From: Anniella stebbinsi
Taxonomy: Eukaryota; Chordata; Lepidosauria; Squamata; Anniellidae
Assembly: GCA_029215795.1 (NCBI GenBank)
Contig: JARDYH010000003.1
Span: 259,629,562 to 259,693,561, forward strand
Length of the DNA: 64,000 nt
Direction of reading: 5' to 3'
Below, in pieces: positions 33,144 through 44,314 of this stretch (its first letter is position 1; the number at the start of each line of letters is the position of its first letter). Under the pieces are notes generated by a model, which had not been told where the DNA came from, ran no database searches, and saw only the letters and a list, made by a program, of their open reading frames with translations. Both the position numbers and the translations under genes were made by a program.

Positions 33144-34486
33144 CTCCCTGTAGCTCCACGTGCACCCTGAAAAGTTACTCAGGAGGGTTGGAAGGGCCTC
33201 GAACAGTACAAGACAGGATGCTGCAAGAGGAAAGGAGAATAAGCAAAAATTGCATCCCCTTTCTCCATCAGAACCATCCACCAGATCTGTTTAGTGAATG
33301 GTAGGTCTGTATCCAACCCATTGGTCAGTTTCCAACGCAATTGAGGCACTAGCGGAAACAAATGCTACTGCAACAGAGAGCTAGCGCTTGCTTGTGCAAC
33401 AGCCCGAATTAGTACTCCTGGAAAGGGACAAGTCAGTGGAGCTTACAGAAGGCAGCTCTGTTGACTTGGCCATTGGCCTTTTCCGGAAGCTCTAAATTGG
33501 GCTAGCTTTCAGCATTGCACCACCAAGTGCTAGGCACCCACTGAGTTTGCATTTGTTTTTGCTAGCCTGGCAAGTTCAATGCTGGCAAAATGCCAGTACT
33601 TAATACTTCACATTGGGTCTTGGATTTGTTTCCGCTGCATTCATTTATGTGAGTCTATTGAACTGAATTATATTATGTCTGTGAAATGAATAGTTGACAC
33701 ATTGTGGTTATATATTACGATGTATTATTTCATTACTGTTGTCGTTCTCCTTCTTTTGTTGAAATGTTTTTAACTGAATGAGTTTTTATTGTAATGTAAT
33801 GGTAGTTATGAAATGAATTATTACTGCATTTGGTTGTAATGGTGCTGATGTATCTAACCCCCCCCCCACATACAAATAAACAGGCATGCGAATTAATACC
33901 ACTCCTATATATCTACATATACCTATTAAATGTGCCTGTTATTTGCAAACAATTTTGTAGAGACTAAAGGTTTAACAATACATCTGTCAATTTTGCCTTC
34001 TCCCATATTGAGCTTTAAAAATAATAATAATTACACATTCTTTCCATGCCATTCATGGAGAAATAGTCCATAGAAGTAGGAACAAGTGAGTGCTGATCTG
34101 TGAGTGCTGTTGTTACTCATAATTCTGTTCCAAACTTCTCCTTTTTAATAGTAATCTGAGATTTTATTTTTATTTTTTTGAAAAAAGCATACACCTCAAA
34201 ATAATTAAGTATCTAAGTACCTGTTTTAAGTGTATCTCTCAAACCACATATTTAAATGAGTATTTTCATGTTTAAAATGCCCAGAATTGCATGCAACACT
34301 TAGAGAGGCCCAGTAGAGAGCTACGTTCCAAACCACACGTTAATCAAAGAAATGCTGATCAGGTCGTTTTGCATAAACCTTTACAAAGATCAAATTCTGC
34401 AGACATCGCTACTTACAGTTCTTGCTCTGGTCTTCTTAGAAATAGCACTGTGTATTGTCATTTGCATTACTTGCCTGTGTCTTTCA
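33144..34486. other. No gene recognised; AT-rich
   Basis: 33,600-34,290 is AT-rich and apparently single-copy; a poly-C run sits near 33,860. Confidence 0.4.
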
Positions 34487-34986
34487 TAGGGATGGATGGG
34501 CTCACCCGTGTCCAGCCCTGTTGGACGCTCGCAAAGCTGCCGCCACCCACCCACACTCACAGTGTTGTGTGAGCTTCTTTGTGGCATGGCGAGCTTCCGA
34601 TGAGGCTGTGAGGCCGTCTGCCCTGGTCTGGAGCCTCCATTGTTACACCCAATGGAGGCTCCGGAAATTGCATATTTCCTACCTTACATAAATGGCATCC
34701 CTAAAGGCCCCATTTATGCAAAATTAAAGGCCTTTACTTTTGCATAAATGGGGCCTTTAGGGATGCCATTTATGCAAGGTGGGAAATGCACTATTTCTAG
34801 AGCTTCCATTATGTGCAATGGAGGCTCCAGACCAGGGAAGATGGCTGCCGGGTGCTCATTGAGCTGTTGGGTGCTCAAAGAGCTGGCTTGTGAACTAACC
34901 ATGGGCTGGAGAGCTGGGTCCGGAGGGGCAGACATGGGGGAGTCCATCAGACTCCTGCACCCAGTCTGGCTCCTTCAACATCCCTA
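34487..34986. mobile_element. 500-bp foldback hAT-like element
   Basis: Runs from TAGGGATGGATG to CAACATCCCTA. Flanking octamers GTCTTTCA and GTCTTTAA match at seven of eight positions. The centre (about 34,626-34,838) is a palindrome with arms near 100 bp, including 'cataaatggcatccctaaag' and 'gcctccattg' blocks. No protein encoded. Confidence 0.75.
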
Positions 34987-36120
34987 GTCTTTAAAGATGA
35001 ATGTCACTTGTAGCAGCAGTAGGGGTATTGTTCCTGAGTCTCTGGAATCTACAAAGGGACTTGCTTTTAACAGTCCTTATTCTTTCAATCCTACCTTTTA
35101 GCCACAAGAAAAAAAATATCTATTTGTGGCAAATGGGACAGAGGATAGACGACCTATCCATTCATCCAACAGTCGGTGAACTAGATCTCTCTGGCTCCAT
35201 TACATTCTGATGGTAAACATGTATTTACAGATGTGTTAAAATCAAAGTATCCTGCCTCCAAATGGTTCTGTCAAGCTGCCCAGGTTTATTGGGCTAATTA
35301 GATATAATGGCTGTGTTTGAAGGTAGAGTATTTATACATTGAATCTGGCACGAAAAGACATCAAAGACATCTCAATTTACTCCACAGAGGAAGAAGACCC
35401 CTTCATAACGATGCATTGTCAAAACAGTTAGAAATAAAGAGCAGTACAGGAAATGTAAAACCTTAAAAACAGCCCTCCCTGATCAGACCAGAGGTCCATC
35501 ATTCACAGTATTCTGTTCCTTTCTCTGGCCATAGGACACCCTCTACACATTGAGTATTCAAAGATATACTGCCTCTGTTTGTGGAAGTTCTATTTAGCCA
35601 TCATGACTACTAGCTAAGAAGTCTTCATTGGACAAGAGGGGGAGTTACGGAATTTCCAGAGCCTCCAATGTTAGGCACATTGGAGACTCTGGATGAGGGC
35701 AGACAGCTTCTGGGGGCTCATCAGGACAAGCGGGCATTTGACCTATGGGCCTGTGAATGTGCCACAGGCACCTGATTGGGGGTAGATGCAGGGTAGAGTC
35801 TGACGGACTCCTGGACTCAGTTGGGCTCCTGCAACATCCCTACTTGCTTCCTCCCTTGGGTTTTCCTTTATGGAAATATAGAAAAGCAACATCCAACATC
35901 CAGCGATAATCTGCTAAGTGGCAACCTTACAAATATCACTGGGACAATCCCCACCCACTGTACACACAGACAAGGAGGGATAGACATTTTCAAGGCAAGG
36001 GGAAGGGAACAATCCTGCTTCTTAAAAACACGTTGACATTAAGAGTTGTTCTTGCATGACGTAGATTTGATGGGTGCCGCCTGCGTGTAAGGAAATGCCG
36101 AAAATATTACAAAGGTTCTC
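34987..36120. other. Decayed repeats, no gene
   Basis: 35,475-35,545 resembles a CR1 3' end ('tgatcagaccagaggtccat'). 35,640-35,845 is a right-half remnant of the foldback element family ('gcctccaatgttaggcacat', ending 'caacatcccta'). Confidence 0.4.
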
Positions 36121-36195
36121 TGCTCAAAAAGAGGCCATCTGGGTTTGTGTTCAATAAATTATTGAACACAAACCCAGGTGGCCTCTTTTTGAGCA
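36121..36195. repeat. 75-bp near-perfect palindrome
   Basis: TGCTCAAAAAGAGGCCATCT onward pairs with the right half through 37-base arms with a single mismatch and one central base. A third, direct partial copy ('gagcacaaacccagatgaat') follows. It belongs to no other family in the window. Confidence 0.9.
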
Positions 36196-36749
36196 CAAAC
36201 CCAGATGAATTTATATAACAGAATAATCTATTGAACAGAAGAATTTTCCAACAGAAAGTTAAAAATGAGTAAATAATAAACCTCACTCTCTCGTCACAAA
36301 GCACTATGAATCCGAGTGCACGGAGAAGCTTTTAGCATTTCAGAAGATGATCCGCAGCAGAAGTGATGTCTTTGCACCTCCTGGTTTATTTAACATACGT
36401 TACTGTCCATTTGTATTGTTGTCATGGCCAAAGTGGACACATTCATGAGAGGAAAACAAAACAAACCATGTGGGAGGCAAAGCGACACAGCGAAAGAGAA
36501 AAGGAAAACAGGGCAGGGAAAGCAAGATGGGGGAAAAGGAATGGCATCATAATAGGTTAGAACCCTAACCCCAACCTGGTGCCCTCTAGAAGTGCTGGAA
36601 GAGAATTCCCCAAATCCCCAGCCAGCATGGTCAAAGGTACCCAGTTGGGAATGGCTGGTTTTGAATATTCGATACAAGGTTATTAGTCTTTGTAAATTTC
36701 CCGGAAAGCTTTGGCTATCAAGGCAGTATACAACGTAAGAAGAACCTTC

Positions 36750-36800
36750 ATCTAGTCCAGTATTCTGTTCACTCAGTGGCCAACGAGCTGCCCTTGGGTA
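36750..36800 (-). mobile_element. Short CR1 3'-end scrap
   Basis: 'catctagtccagtattctgt' and 'cagtggccaac' match the CR1 3' UTR seen at 41.6 and 47.8 kb. Confidence 0.45.
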
Positions 36801-36806
36801 AAGATG

Positions 36807-37110
36807 TTGCGAGCACCTGACTGGGTCCAGGAGTCCGGCAGACCAACCCACCTCTGCCCCTCCAGACCCAGTCAGAAGCTCCTGGCAGATCCATCTCAAG
36901 CACCTGCAAGGCTGCTGGTGTTCAGCAGCCATCTGCCCCCAGACCAAAATTGTGTACATCCCCTCCCTGTGTCAATGGTAGCCGCGATTGATGCAATAGG
37001 AGGAATTGTACAATTTCTGGAGCCTCCATAAATTGAGCACTTCTTCTCACTGCGTCAGTGGCAGACATAAAGGAACATTTGCACCTTCACCCTCATGCAA
37101 ATTTGGCCTG
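36807..37110. mobile_element. Remnant of TAGGGATG-type foldback element
   Basis: Shares 'gactgggtccaggagtcc', 'gacccagtcag' and 'aattgtacaatttctggagc' with 12,723-13,063. Termini are eroded. Confidence 0.5.
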
Positions 37111-37508
37111 ATACTGGAGGTAGTAGGGAAGGTAAAAAATGAGGAGAAAATGAAATGAAATCAGCTGATGTCAGGCAATGAAATTGTAGTCACTGCACTA
37201 ACTGAATTGCAATATATAGCCATCCCACTTCATTTTAGGTGGATGCATAACTCAGCCTAAACATCTTTTTTCAGATGCCATCCCACTTCATTCACAACCT
37301 GTCGCAGTTTATAGCTTACTTTGCTTCCTTATTTATTTTATGTAAAGCATTTATACCCTGCTCCCCAGCCTGAAAGGCTCCCAGAGTGGCTTACAGATCA
37401 ATGAAGACAGGACAGTCCCTGCCCTTATGCTTACCATCTAAATAGACACAGCGCAAAAGGAAGAAGGAATGGGGAGGGAAAAGGAAAACAACAGACGGCT
37501 GTAATTTA

Positions 37509-37853
37509 GGGTGCCTCTACAAAAGCGATTTAAAGCTCTTTCAAGGCGCATTACCAAATTTACCTCTACAAGAGCAGAGCGCAAATCAGGGGTCCAGGCG
37601 CGTTTTATCTCCGATTATTCGCATTTTTGAATGCGCATTAAATAGCGACTTTTAATTTACCGCGGGAGTTAAAGCGCCTTATGACCATGTAAACATGTGA
37701 TTCTCTGCATGTAAACAACTTTAAAGCATGTTTCATACAGCCCGTAATGCGCTTCACCACCTCTTGTGAATAGGTATTAGGAGTAAATGTGCTTATCCGT
37801 ATATGCGCATAATCGGGCAACCGGGCGTCAAAGCGAATCTTGTAGAGGGGACC
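37509..37853. mobile_element. Family D element, copy 2
   Basis: Runs from 'gggtgcctctacaa' to 'cttgtagaggggacc'; collinear with 22,241-22,595, including 'ttaaagctctttcaaggcgc' and 'atgcgcataatcg'. I judge identity near 80% by eye. Confidence 0.65.
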
Positions 37854-38239
37854 TCAGATGTGATGCTGTAATGGCTCTAATGCAGCCAGGAGTTGTTGGG
37901 CTTCTTATCATGACTCGTGGGTATGGAAGGAGCTGAAAGAGAGGAGGAGTCAAAAAATGTTGCTCTCTTAGCTGAGCCAATGGAGTGACCCTGATGGAAT
38001 GGCTGTAGGGTGACAGTTGGGAAAGAGGCAGTGCATTTGTAGACATTATGAAGAATATAAATAATTCAGATATCATTCACTCAGTAGGATACGAATATGA
38101 CCCGAGGCTTTGTATCGGTATGTTTCCTTTTGTTCATGACTGCTGGCTCTGGGAGCCATCTAGACAGCTCCAGCTGTCAGGTGATTCAGCCCCAAAATCT
38201 CAGTAAGAGTAAGGCCACAACCTTCCTGCCAGAATTTTA

Positions 38240-38430
38240 TGCCCAGTTTTGTAGCAGGTTCTAGTCCCCACTCGGCCATGGAAGCTCACTGGGTGATTTT
38301 GGGCCAATCACAGACTCTCAACCCAACCTACCTCACAGGGTTGTTGTTGTGAGGATAAAACGGAGAAGAGGGGAATTATCCTTGGCTTCCTCGGAGGACA
38401 AAAAAAGGTGGGATATAAATGTAATCAATA
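38240..38430 (+). mobile_element. MIR/CORE-type SINE, plus strand
   Basis: Core 'tgggtgattttgggccaatc', then 'ttgtgaggataaaacgga' and the L2-like tail 'aaggtgggatataaatg'. The tRNA-like head is lost. Confidence 0.7.
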
Positions 38431-38480
38431 AATTTGTAATATAATGTAATAAATAAATGTCATAATAAATAAATAAAATC

Positions 38481-38860
38481 AACATTTCTATATGAAATAG
38501 CCAAAGCACCCTGCATGGTTTACAAAAGATTAAAACATTAAAAATACAATTTAAAGCACAATATTAAAATGCCATTTACATAAAATCATTTACATACAAT
38601 GAAAAACAAACAATAGAAATCCTGGGACCAGTTAAAAACTTATCACGTGCTGTCAAATGCCTCCGAGTGGAGGAAAGGCTTCACTTGTTGCTGAAAGGAT
38701 TACCTTAATGGGGAGAGTGTTCCATAATTGTGGGGCCACCATCAAAAAGTCCTCCTCTCTTGTTGCCAATTGTTTGAACCTCCTTCAGAAGAGGCACCTG
38801 GAGGAAGAGCTCAGATGATTATCATAGTGCCTGGGCAGGTTTGTAAGGGAAGATGTTATT
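38481..38860 (-). mobile_element. L2 3' end, decayed
   Basis: Tail complement ('agccaaagcaccctgcatgg'), then 'gagagtgttccataattgtg' and 'gggccacca', which correspond to the WN.LP region of the L2 protein in the minus direction. Confidence 0.6.
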
Positions 38861-39749
38861 GTTATGTTTCAGTCCCCAAGCCATTATTGTCTGATTCAGA
38901 CCAAGCCAAAAGTTATTCATGTGCTTAATGCCAGATTGTTGTGGTCAATGTAACAGTTACAAAAGTTGTATTCAAAACATACAGATTGACAGCAGCCCTC
39001 ATTTCCTGCGTGGCCGTCCGGCTGTGTGCTGATTTACTCACATCTGCCATGACTTCTTTGCCCCCCTTCCCTTCTTAGACGATTGGCAGGTTGGCCAAAC
39101 AGATGTGCTGCTTGATAAATATCAGCCTCTCCAATGGTTGCTCCTATAAATCATGCTTAACTTGTCTAACATCATCTAAAGAGATTACCATTTCCCTGAA
39201 GCTATTTAGACAAGGAAATCCTAACGGCTAATTAAATGTGAGCTTGGGAGAGTGAGCAGGCCACTGTTGCTGTTGAAAGGCATTCGTTAAGAAAGAGAAA
39301 TGAACACTCCTTCTGGATGAGCCATTGGCTCCAAGGGTTCTCTTTGCACCATCTCAAGGTTACTGTCAGGATCTCTTCCAATCAGATCACAGAGATATCT
39401 CTTCTGAGAAAGAGGACCGGGATTCTGTGGAAAACCCCAATCTGATGGAAGACCGAGAAGAACTTGCGGACCAAAGGCAGCTTCGGTTCTGCTCCAGATG
39501 TGGCAAGAGCTTGGTGTTTTTTAGATACTGGTGAAGCCTGGGCTGCAGGTCTCCCCTAGAGATTGAGTTTTTCAGCAAGATCAGCTTTCAGGAATAGAAG
39601 ATAAATCTCTGAGTGGGGCTGGAAGCCATCCATCCAGCCATCTTGTATGTAACAGAGTCCTGTCCCTGAACTGTGAACTCAGAACTCTCTTCTGAGGAGG
39701 AAAGGTAAGCATCCTCTGAGAATGAGAGCTTATGATCATGGACCATGAC
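38861..39749. other. Single-copy-looking region
   Basis: 39,080-39,260 contains 'catcatctaaagagattacc' and 'ctaacggctaattaaatgtg', the look of a conserved non-coding element. 39,325-39,534 is an open frame with an acidic middle and a CSRCGKSL tail, which I do not recognise. Confidence 0.3.
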
Positions 39750-40090
39750 TAGGGATGTCAGAGAAACCCACAACAGAATCAGATGAGTTTGATTTGCACA
39801 GATTCCACCAACTTGTGGACCAGGTTTTTTTGTTTTGCTGTCCAGTATTTTATGCAATTTTAGTTGTAGAAAAATACATGAATTCAAAAAGGGCCAAAAA
39901 AAGCACAGTTCCCCCTTTTGCTAAAGCATGAAAATGCACATTTTTGTGGGATTTGAACATTTTCATAAATGCAAATTTGTGCAAATTCTGGAAATGAGAG
40001 GGGGGATCTGTTTCCACCAATCTGCGAAAGGCACCTGACAAGCTGTGAACTACAAGTGGACCAGATTATACAAACTTGGTGCATCCCTAC
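39750..40090. mobile_element. Decayed TAGGGATG-type element
   Basis: Bounded by TAGGGATGTCAG and GGTGCATCCCTA, with 'atgcaaatttgtgcaaattc' inside. Flanks show no duplication. Confidence 0.4.
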
Positions 40091-40186
40091 AGGAATGACA
40101 ATAACATCCTCAAACAGTTGACCCAGTGGAAAACTCAGAATCACCAGAGGAGCATACGTTTGGCTACCAAAAGTTTCTGTTAGCAG

Positions 40187-40641
40187 TAGGGATGTGCACC
40201 GTATCGGATCCAATGTCCGATTCCGATTAAAATCGGAGGAAATCAGGCATCCAATTAATGAATCCGATGCAGTCCCTTGGGGCTCTGATTTTTTCCGATA
40301 CGATTTTTTGTTGTCTGATTTTAATCGGAGAAAATCGGGAAATCGGATCGCCATTTTAGCGCTTTTCCTCCAAAGGTTTGCCTTGGAGAATAAACGGCTG
40401 TAACTTTTTTATTTTAAAAGCTAGAAACTTGAAACTTGGCCACATTGCAGATGGAATGTAGTTACTCATGTGTGCCAAGTTTCATAAAGATCGGTGCAAG
40501 CGTGTATTTTCTATGAATTTTTGAAAGATCGTGCTTTTGGGTTTGGCACCTGTCAAACTTACTTTGACAGCTGTCAAACCCAAAAGCACGATCTTTCAAA
40601 AGTGTGGTGAATATTAGTGCCATTTATATGTACATCCCGAT
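40187..40641. mobile_element. TAGGGATGTGCAC element with internal palindrome
   Basis: The left terminus TAGGGATGTGCAC is identical to that of the 1.8-kb element at 19,447, followed by 'atcggatcc' and 'gattttaatcgg' words. The right end is probably 'tgtacatcccga'. Inside, 40,520-40,600 is an 81-bp inverted repeat. Confidence 0.5.
40520..40600. repeat. 81-bp inverted repeat
   Basis: Arms of about 26 perfect bases (TTTGAAAGATCGTGCTTTTG at the left) around a loop that itself has paired 'ctgtcaaa' and 'tttgacag'. Confidence 0.85.
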
Positions 40642-41218
40642 AATCCCATTCAAATGTTATGAATGTCTGAAAGGTCAAAAGATACAACACTGAATTTGAT
40701 TGTCAGGGTTCATTTATGTTTCTGAAAAGTAGGAATTTACGTCTATGTCTGTAGAAAGAAGGATGTGTGAGTGCAGGCATCCGTAATTTGTCCAAAAACC
40801 TAAATAAAAAGCAAGAGATGGGATCCAAAATACAAAACCACTCCCTTGAACCCGTATAAAGACGGTAGTGGAGGGCAACACTTCATTTTGCGGCATGCCA
40901 GCCTCCCAGTTATTTTCTTAATTGCAAAGAATCCTAATAAACTACAAGTCAGGAGTGAGTGAGCTCGGTGGGTGCTGAAAGAGGTGTCCAGGGATACATT
41001 GGTGCTCACAGGCACCATCCTGGAGTTCCCAGGGTGATACATAAAGAGACTTATTGATGGGTTTTAAGGCAACAATGTTAGGCTGCCTATAAATTTACCT
41101 TCAGAAAGAAGTATGTGTGTGAGTGTGTGTGTTTTCAGCTGTGAAGTGAGTTCTGCATTCCTCCATCTTCCCTCCTGATCTGGCACATGTGCAACCCTGG
41201 AACACAGGTGTGTGCGCA

Positions 41219-41220
<2 letters not shown>

Positions 41221-41252
<32 letters not shown>
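41221..41252. repeat. (CA)n microsatellite
   Basis: Sixteen CA units. Confidence 0.95.
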
Positions 41253-41253
<1 letters not shown>

Positions 41254-41617
41254 CTTCAGGTGGGCCTAGCATGCTTCTATGCTCTTAACATTTGTTCAGT
41301 GCTTCATTTTTTAGGCTTTCCTCCCAGTTTTTATTTCAACCTTGGCATCTGTTCCAACAGAAATTTAGAAAGCAAAAGCTTTCGAAATTTCACAAGAGCC
41401 AACCAATCAGAGCTGTGAACAGCCAGTTCCAGGAGGAAGGAGGCTTCATTGCCTGGTCAATTGGTGCCATACGAATGGATATTCTGCTCTAAACTAGAAG
41501 CGCAGTCCCTTGCCCACCCCTTCCAGACCCCAGTTCTCAGAATAAGATTGTGCGTTTTTCAGATATCCAGTGAAGGCTCTTCAACTGGACTGACATGCAC
41601 TCAAATACCATTGAAAT

Positions 41618-42033
41618 GTTGTAAGAACATAGGAAGAGCCGTGCTGGATCAGACCATGGGTCCATCTAGTCCAGCATTCGGTTCACCAGCTACCCAAGGG
41701 AAACCTCCAAGCAGGGCATGAGTGCAACAGCACCCTCCCACCCATGTTCCCAAGCAACTGGTGCACATAAGCATACTGCCTCTAATACTGTAGGTACCAT
41801 AGAGCCATCAGACCTAGTAGCCATCGATAGCCTTCTCCTCTAGGAATTTGTCTAACCCCCTATTAAAGCCATCCAAACTGGTGGCCATCAGTACATCTTG
41901 TGGTAGAAGATTCCATTGTTTAATTCTGCATTGTGTAAAGAAGTCCTTCCTTTTATTTGTCCTGAATCTCCCACCAATCAGCTTCATGGGATGACCCCAT
42001 TGGGTTCTAGTATTATGAGAGAGGGAGAAAAAT
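41618..42033 (-). mobile_element. CR1 LINE 3' end
   Basis: On the minus strand the end of the CR1 protein is recognisable (a WNLLP-type motif near 41,910), followed by the 3' UTR 'ggactagatggacccatggt' and 'cagcacggctcttcctatgt'. 5'-truncated. Confidence 0.8.
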
Positions 42034-42527
42034 TACATCTATACATGTTGAGCGAGGTAGCACCTTGACAGAGGCAATACTTTTAAAACTTTTAATAAAA
42101 ATAGCCTCTTCAATACAACACATCTATAACTGGGAATATTTGATAGTCAAATCAGATCAGTATAAATTTGGATCTTTAAACTTTCCGATTTGGGGAGTTG
42201 CTGCTTTTCTCCCCAATTAATTTCAGGCTGTAAAATATCAGGCCGTAATCCAGCCAAAGTCAACCACTTCTAAACTCGGTTGATTTCAAAAGTTAACTAT
42301 GTACTTCGTTATTTCCCACTGAGATCACCCAATCTTAAATGCACTGCTGCATTGTGCCCGGTTTGTTTATTCTTCAGCATCTGGATAGTGCTTCACTGCA
42401 TTTTGGGAATCTTTCTTCATTAGGGAGAAATCTACAACAAATACATGTTATGTAGAGCAAACACACATATATCTCATTTAACTTCTAAAAAAAGAAATGT
42501 CTAAGTAATTAATGCAACCCACATTTA

Positions 42528-42565
42528 TATATATATATATATATATATACATATATATATGAGAA
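42528..42565. repeat. (AT)n microsatellite
   Basis: Imperfect AT repeat. Confidence 0.9.
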
Positions 42566-42841
42566 TATATATATGATTATACAAATCTCTTAAGAAACCT
42601 GTTATTTCTTTTAAAAACCCTACTGTAAGAACGATTAAGGAGCTTATTCTTTACTCTGAGCCATTTATCATACTTTACAGTTAATATTGTGCTGGGAATG
42701 ATGCCTTAATGAAAAGTTTCCAAAACTAATGGACAAAAGGAAAACACAACAGCTGGGACTGTTTGGTGGGGAGGGAAGGGATTCCCGTACTATGCTATGC
42801 TTCTTCCCCATGCTGACAATGCCTCCGTTTCTAGGCATTAT

Positions 42842-43862
42842 TATTATTTATTTTATTTATTTATTTAAAACATTTCTTAGCCGCCTTTCAGGGCAGAAGC
42901 TCTCCCAAGGCGGCTGACAACCACATATAAAAACAACCATGCATAAAAACAGCATACGCATTCAAAGCAATAAAAACATAAAAGTAAAATACCAATAAAC
43001 TAGTAATAAAACAGCAAGGGTAACAGCAGCAAAACAGTACTTAAGAAAAGGCCGTAGTAAAATAAAACGTTTTTAAGGCGTTCTTAAAAGCCTGTAAGGA
43101 TAGTACATGGCGGATTGTTGGTGGGTAGGGTGACCATCTGCCTGGATTTGTCCGGACATGCCCGGGAAATGGGGAGCAAATCTGCATCTGGGTGGAAAAA
43201 CTGTTTTGGGGGGCCAAATCCGGAAATTTAGCCCCCCAAAAGGGTGACCAGATGGCCCTGGGGCGATCCGGGCCAACCGGGGGGCGGCGGGGGCAAACCG
43301 GGGCGGCGGAGGTCACGCGGCGGTGGCGGGAGGCTGGCGGCGCGAGGCACTTACCTGCTGGGGCGTCCGCTTCCCTCCGGTGCTCGGAATCTACTGAGAA
43401 ACAGGCTTCGCGGCCTGTCCCTCAGTAGCACGCCGGGTGATGACGTCATCACCCGGCGCACTACTGAGAGACAGGCCAGGAAGCCTGTTTCTCAGTAGAT
43501 TCCGAGCACCGGAGGGAAGAGGACGCCCCAGCCGGTAAGGAGCGCGGGGCGGGCGGCACGGCGTGGGGGGGGGGGGGCAGCGCGGGGCGGGTGGCAGCGC
43601 GGGGCGCGCGGCGCACAGGGCGGCACGGGCGCGCGGTGGGGGGGTTGTTTTGGGTGGGTGGGGTGGCGGGGGGGGGTCCGGGATTTTGATCCTCAAAATC
43701 TGGTCACCCTATTGGTGGGATTTTCTTCCACAGGTAAGGGGCCACTGCTGAGAAGGCCCTCTCCCATGTGGAAACCCACCTAATATCTCTCACAGGTGGG
43801 CAGGTGAGAAGGACCTCCCTTTTTGATCTCAATCGCGGGCAGGCTGATATGGGTGACATTAT
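42842..43862 (-). mobile_element. L2 3' end split by GC-rich foldback element
   Basis: L2 tail and 3' UTR at 42,842-43,117; the coding-end part resumes at 43,720-43,855 ('ggccactgctgagaaggccc'). The two halves are collinear once the 586-bp insertion and one copy of its duplication are removed. Confidence 0.75.
43126..43711. mobile_element. 586-bp GC-rich foldback hAT-like element
   Basis: Starts TAGGGTGACCATCTG and ends TCTGGTCACCCTA. Perfect 8-bp duplications TTGGTGGG lie at 43118-43125 and 43712-43719. A second AGGGTGACCAGATG starts at 43,241, so the left end may be a stacked insertion. The core is a palindrome, GC-rich, centred on GTGATGACGTCATCAC (43,437-43,452), with 'aaacaggcttcgcggcctgt' and its inverse in the arms. 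Confidence 0.85.
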
Positions 43863-43865
43863 TAT

Positions 43866-44034
43866 TTGATTGATTGATTGATTTATATCCCGCCTTTTCC
43901 CTGATACTGGGACTCAAGGCAGCTTAACAAATTAAACATGTACAGTTCAAACAGTTATAGATATTCAATTTTTTTTTAAAAAAATAATTAAACATGCTAC
44001 AATTTTAAAACATTTTAAACATTTTAAAACATTT

Positions 44035-44069
<35 letters not shown>

Positions 44070-44300
44070 AATATATAAACACATAAACAGAGGTCCAGAC
44101 TACTACCCAAAGGCCAGCTGGAACAGAGAAGTTTTAGCCTGCTTCCGGAAACACACCAGGGAGGAAGCCAGTCTAGTCTTCCTGGGAAGGGAGTTCCAAA
44201 GCCCCAGGGCAACCACCGAGAAGGCCCTTTCCTGTGTTCCCACCAGGCGTGCCTTGAAGATCTCAGAGGACGGGCAGGCTCGTTATGGAGAACCCTGGAA
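43866..44300 (-). mobile_element. L2-type LINE 3' end
   Basis: Tail complement 'atcccgccttttccctgata' at the left, (AT)n at 44,036-44,068, then the coding end with 'gaaggccctttcctgtgttc' and 'ggagttccaaagccc'. Same subfamily as 405-669. Confidence 0.7.
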
Positions 44301-44314
44301 TGGAGGGAAGCCAC

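Noticed and set aside
33012..33304. Poly-proline and poly-glutamate frames
   Set aside because: Translation of the TCC microsatellite.
37320..37470. Possible SINE or snRNA-like repeat ('ccctgctccccagcctgaaa')
   Set aside because: It looks like a shared lizard repeat but I could find no second copy in the window and no defining motif.
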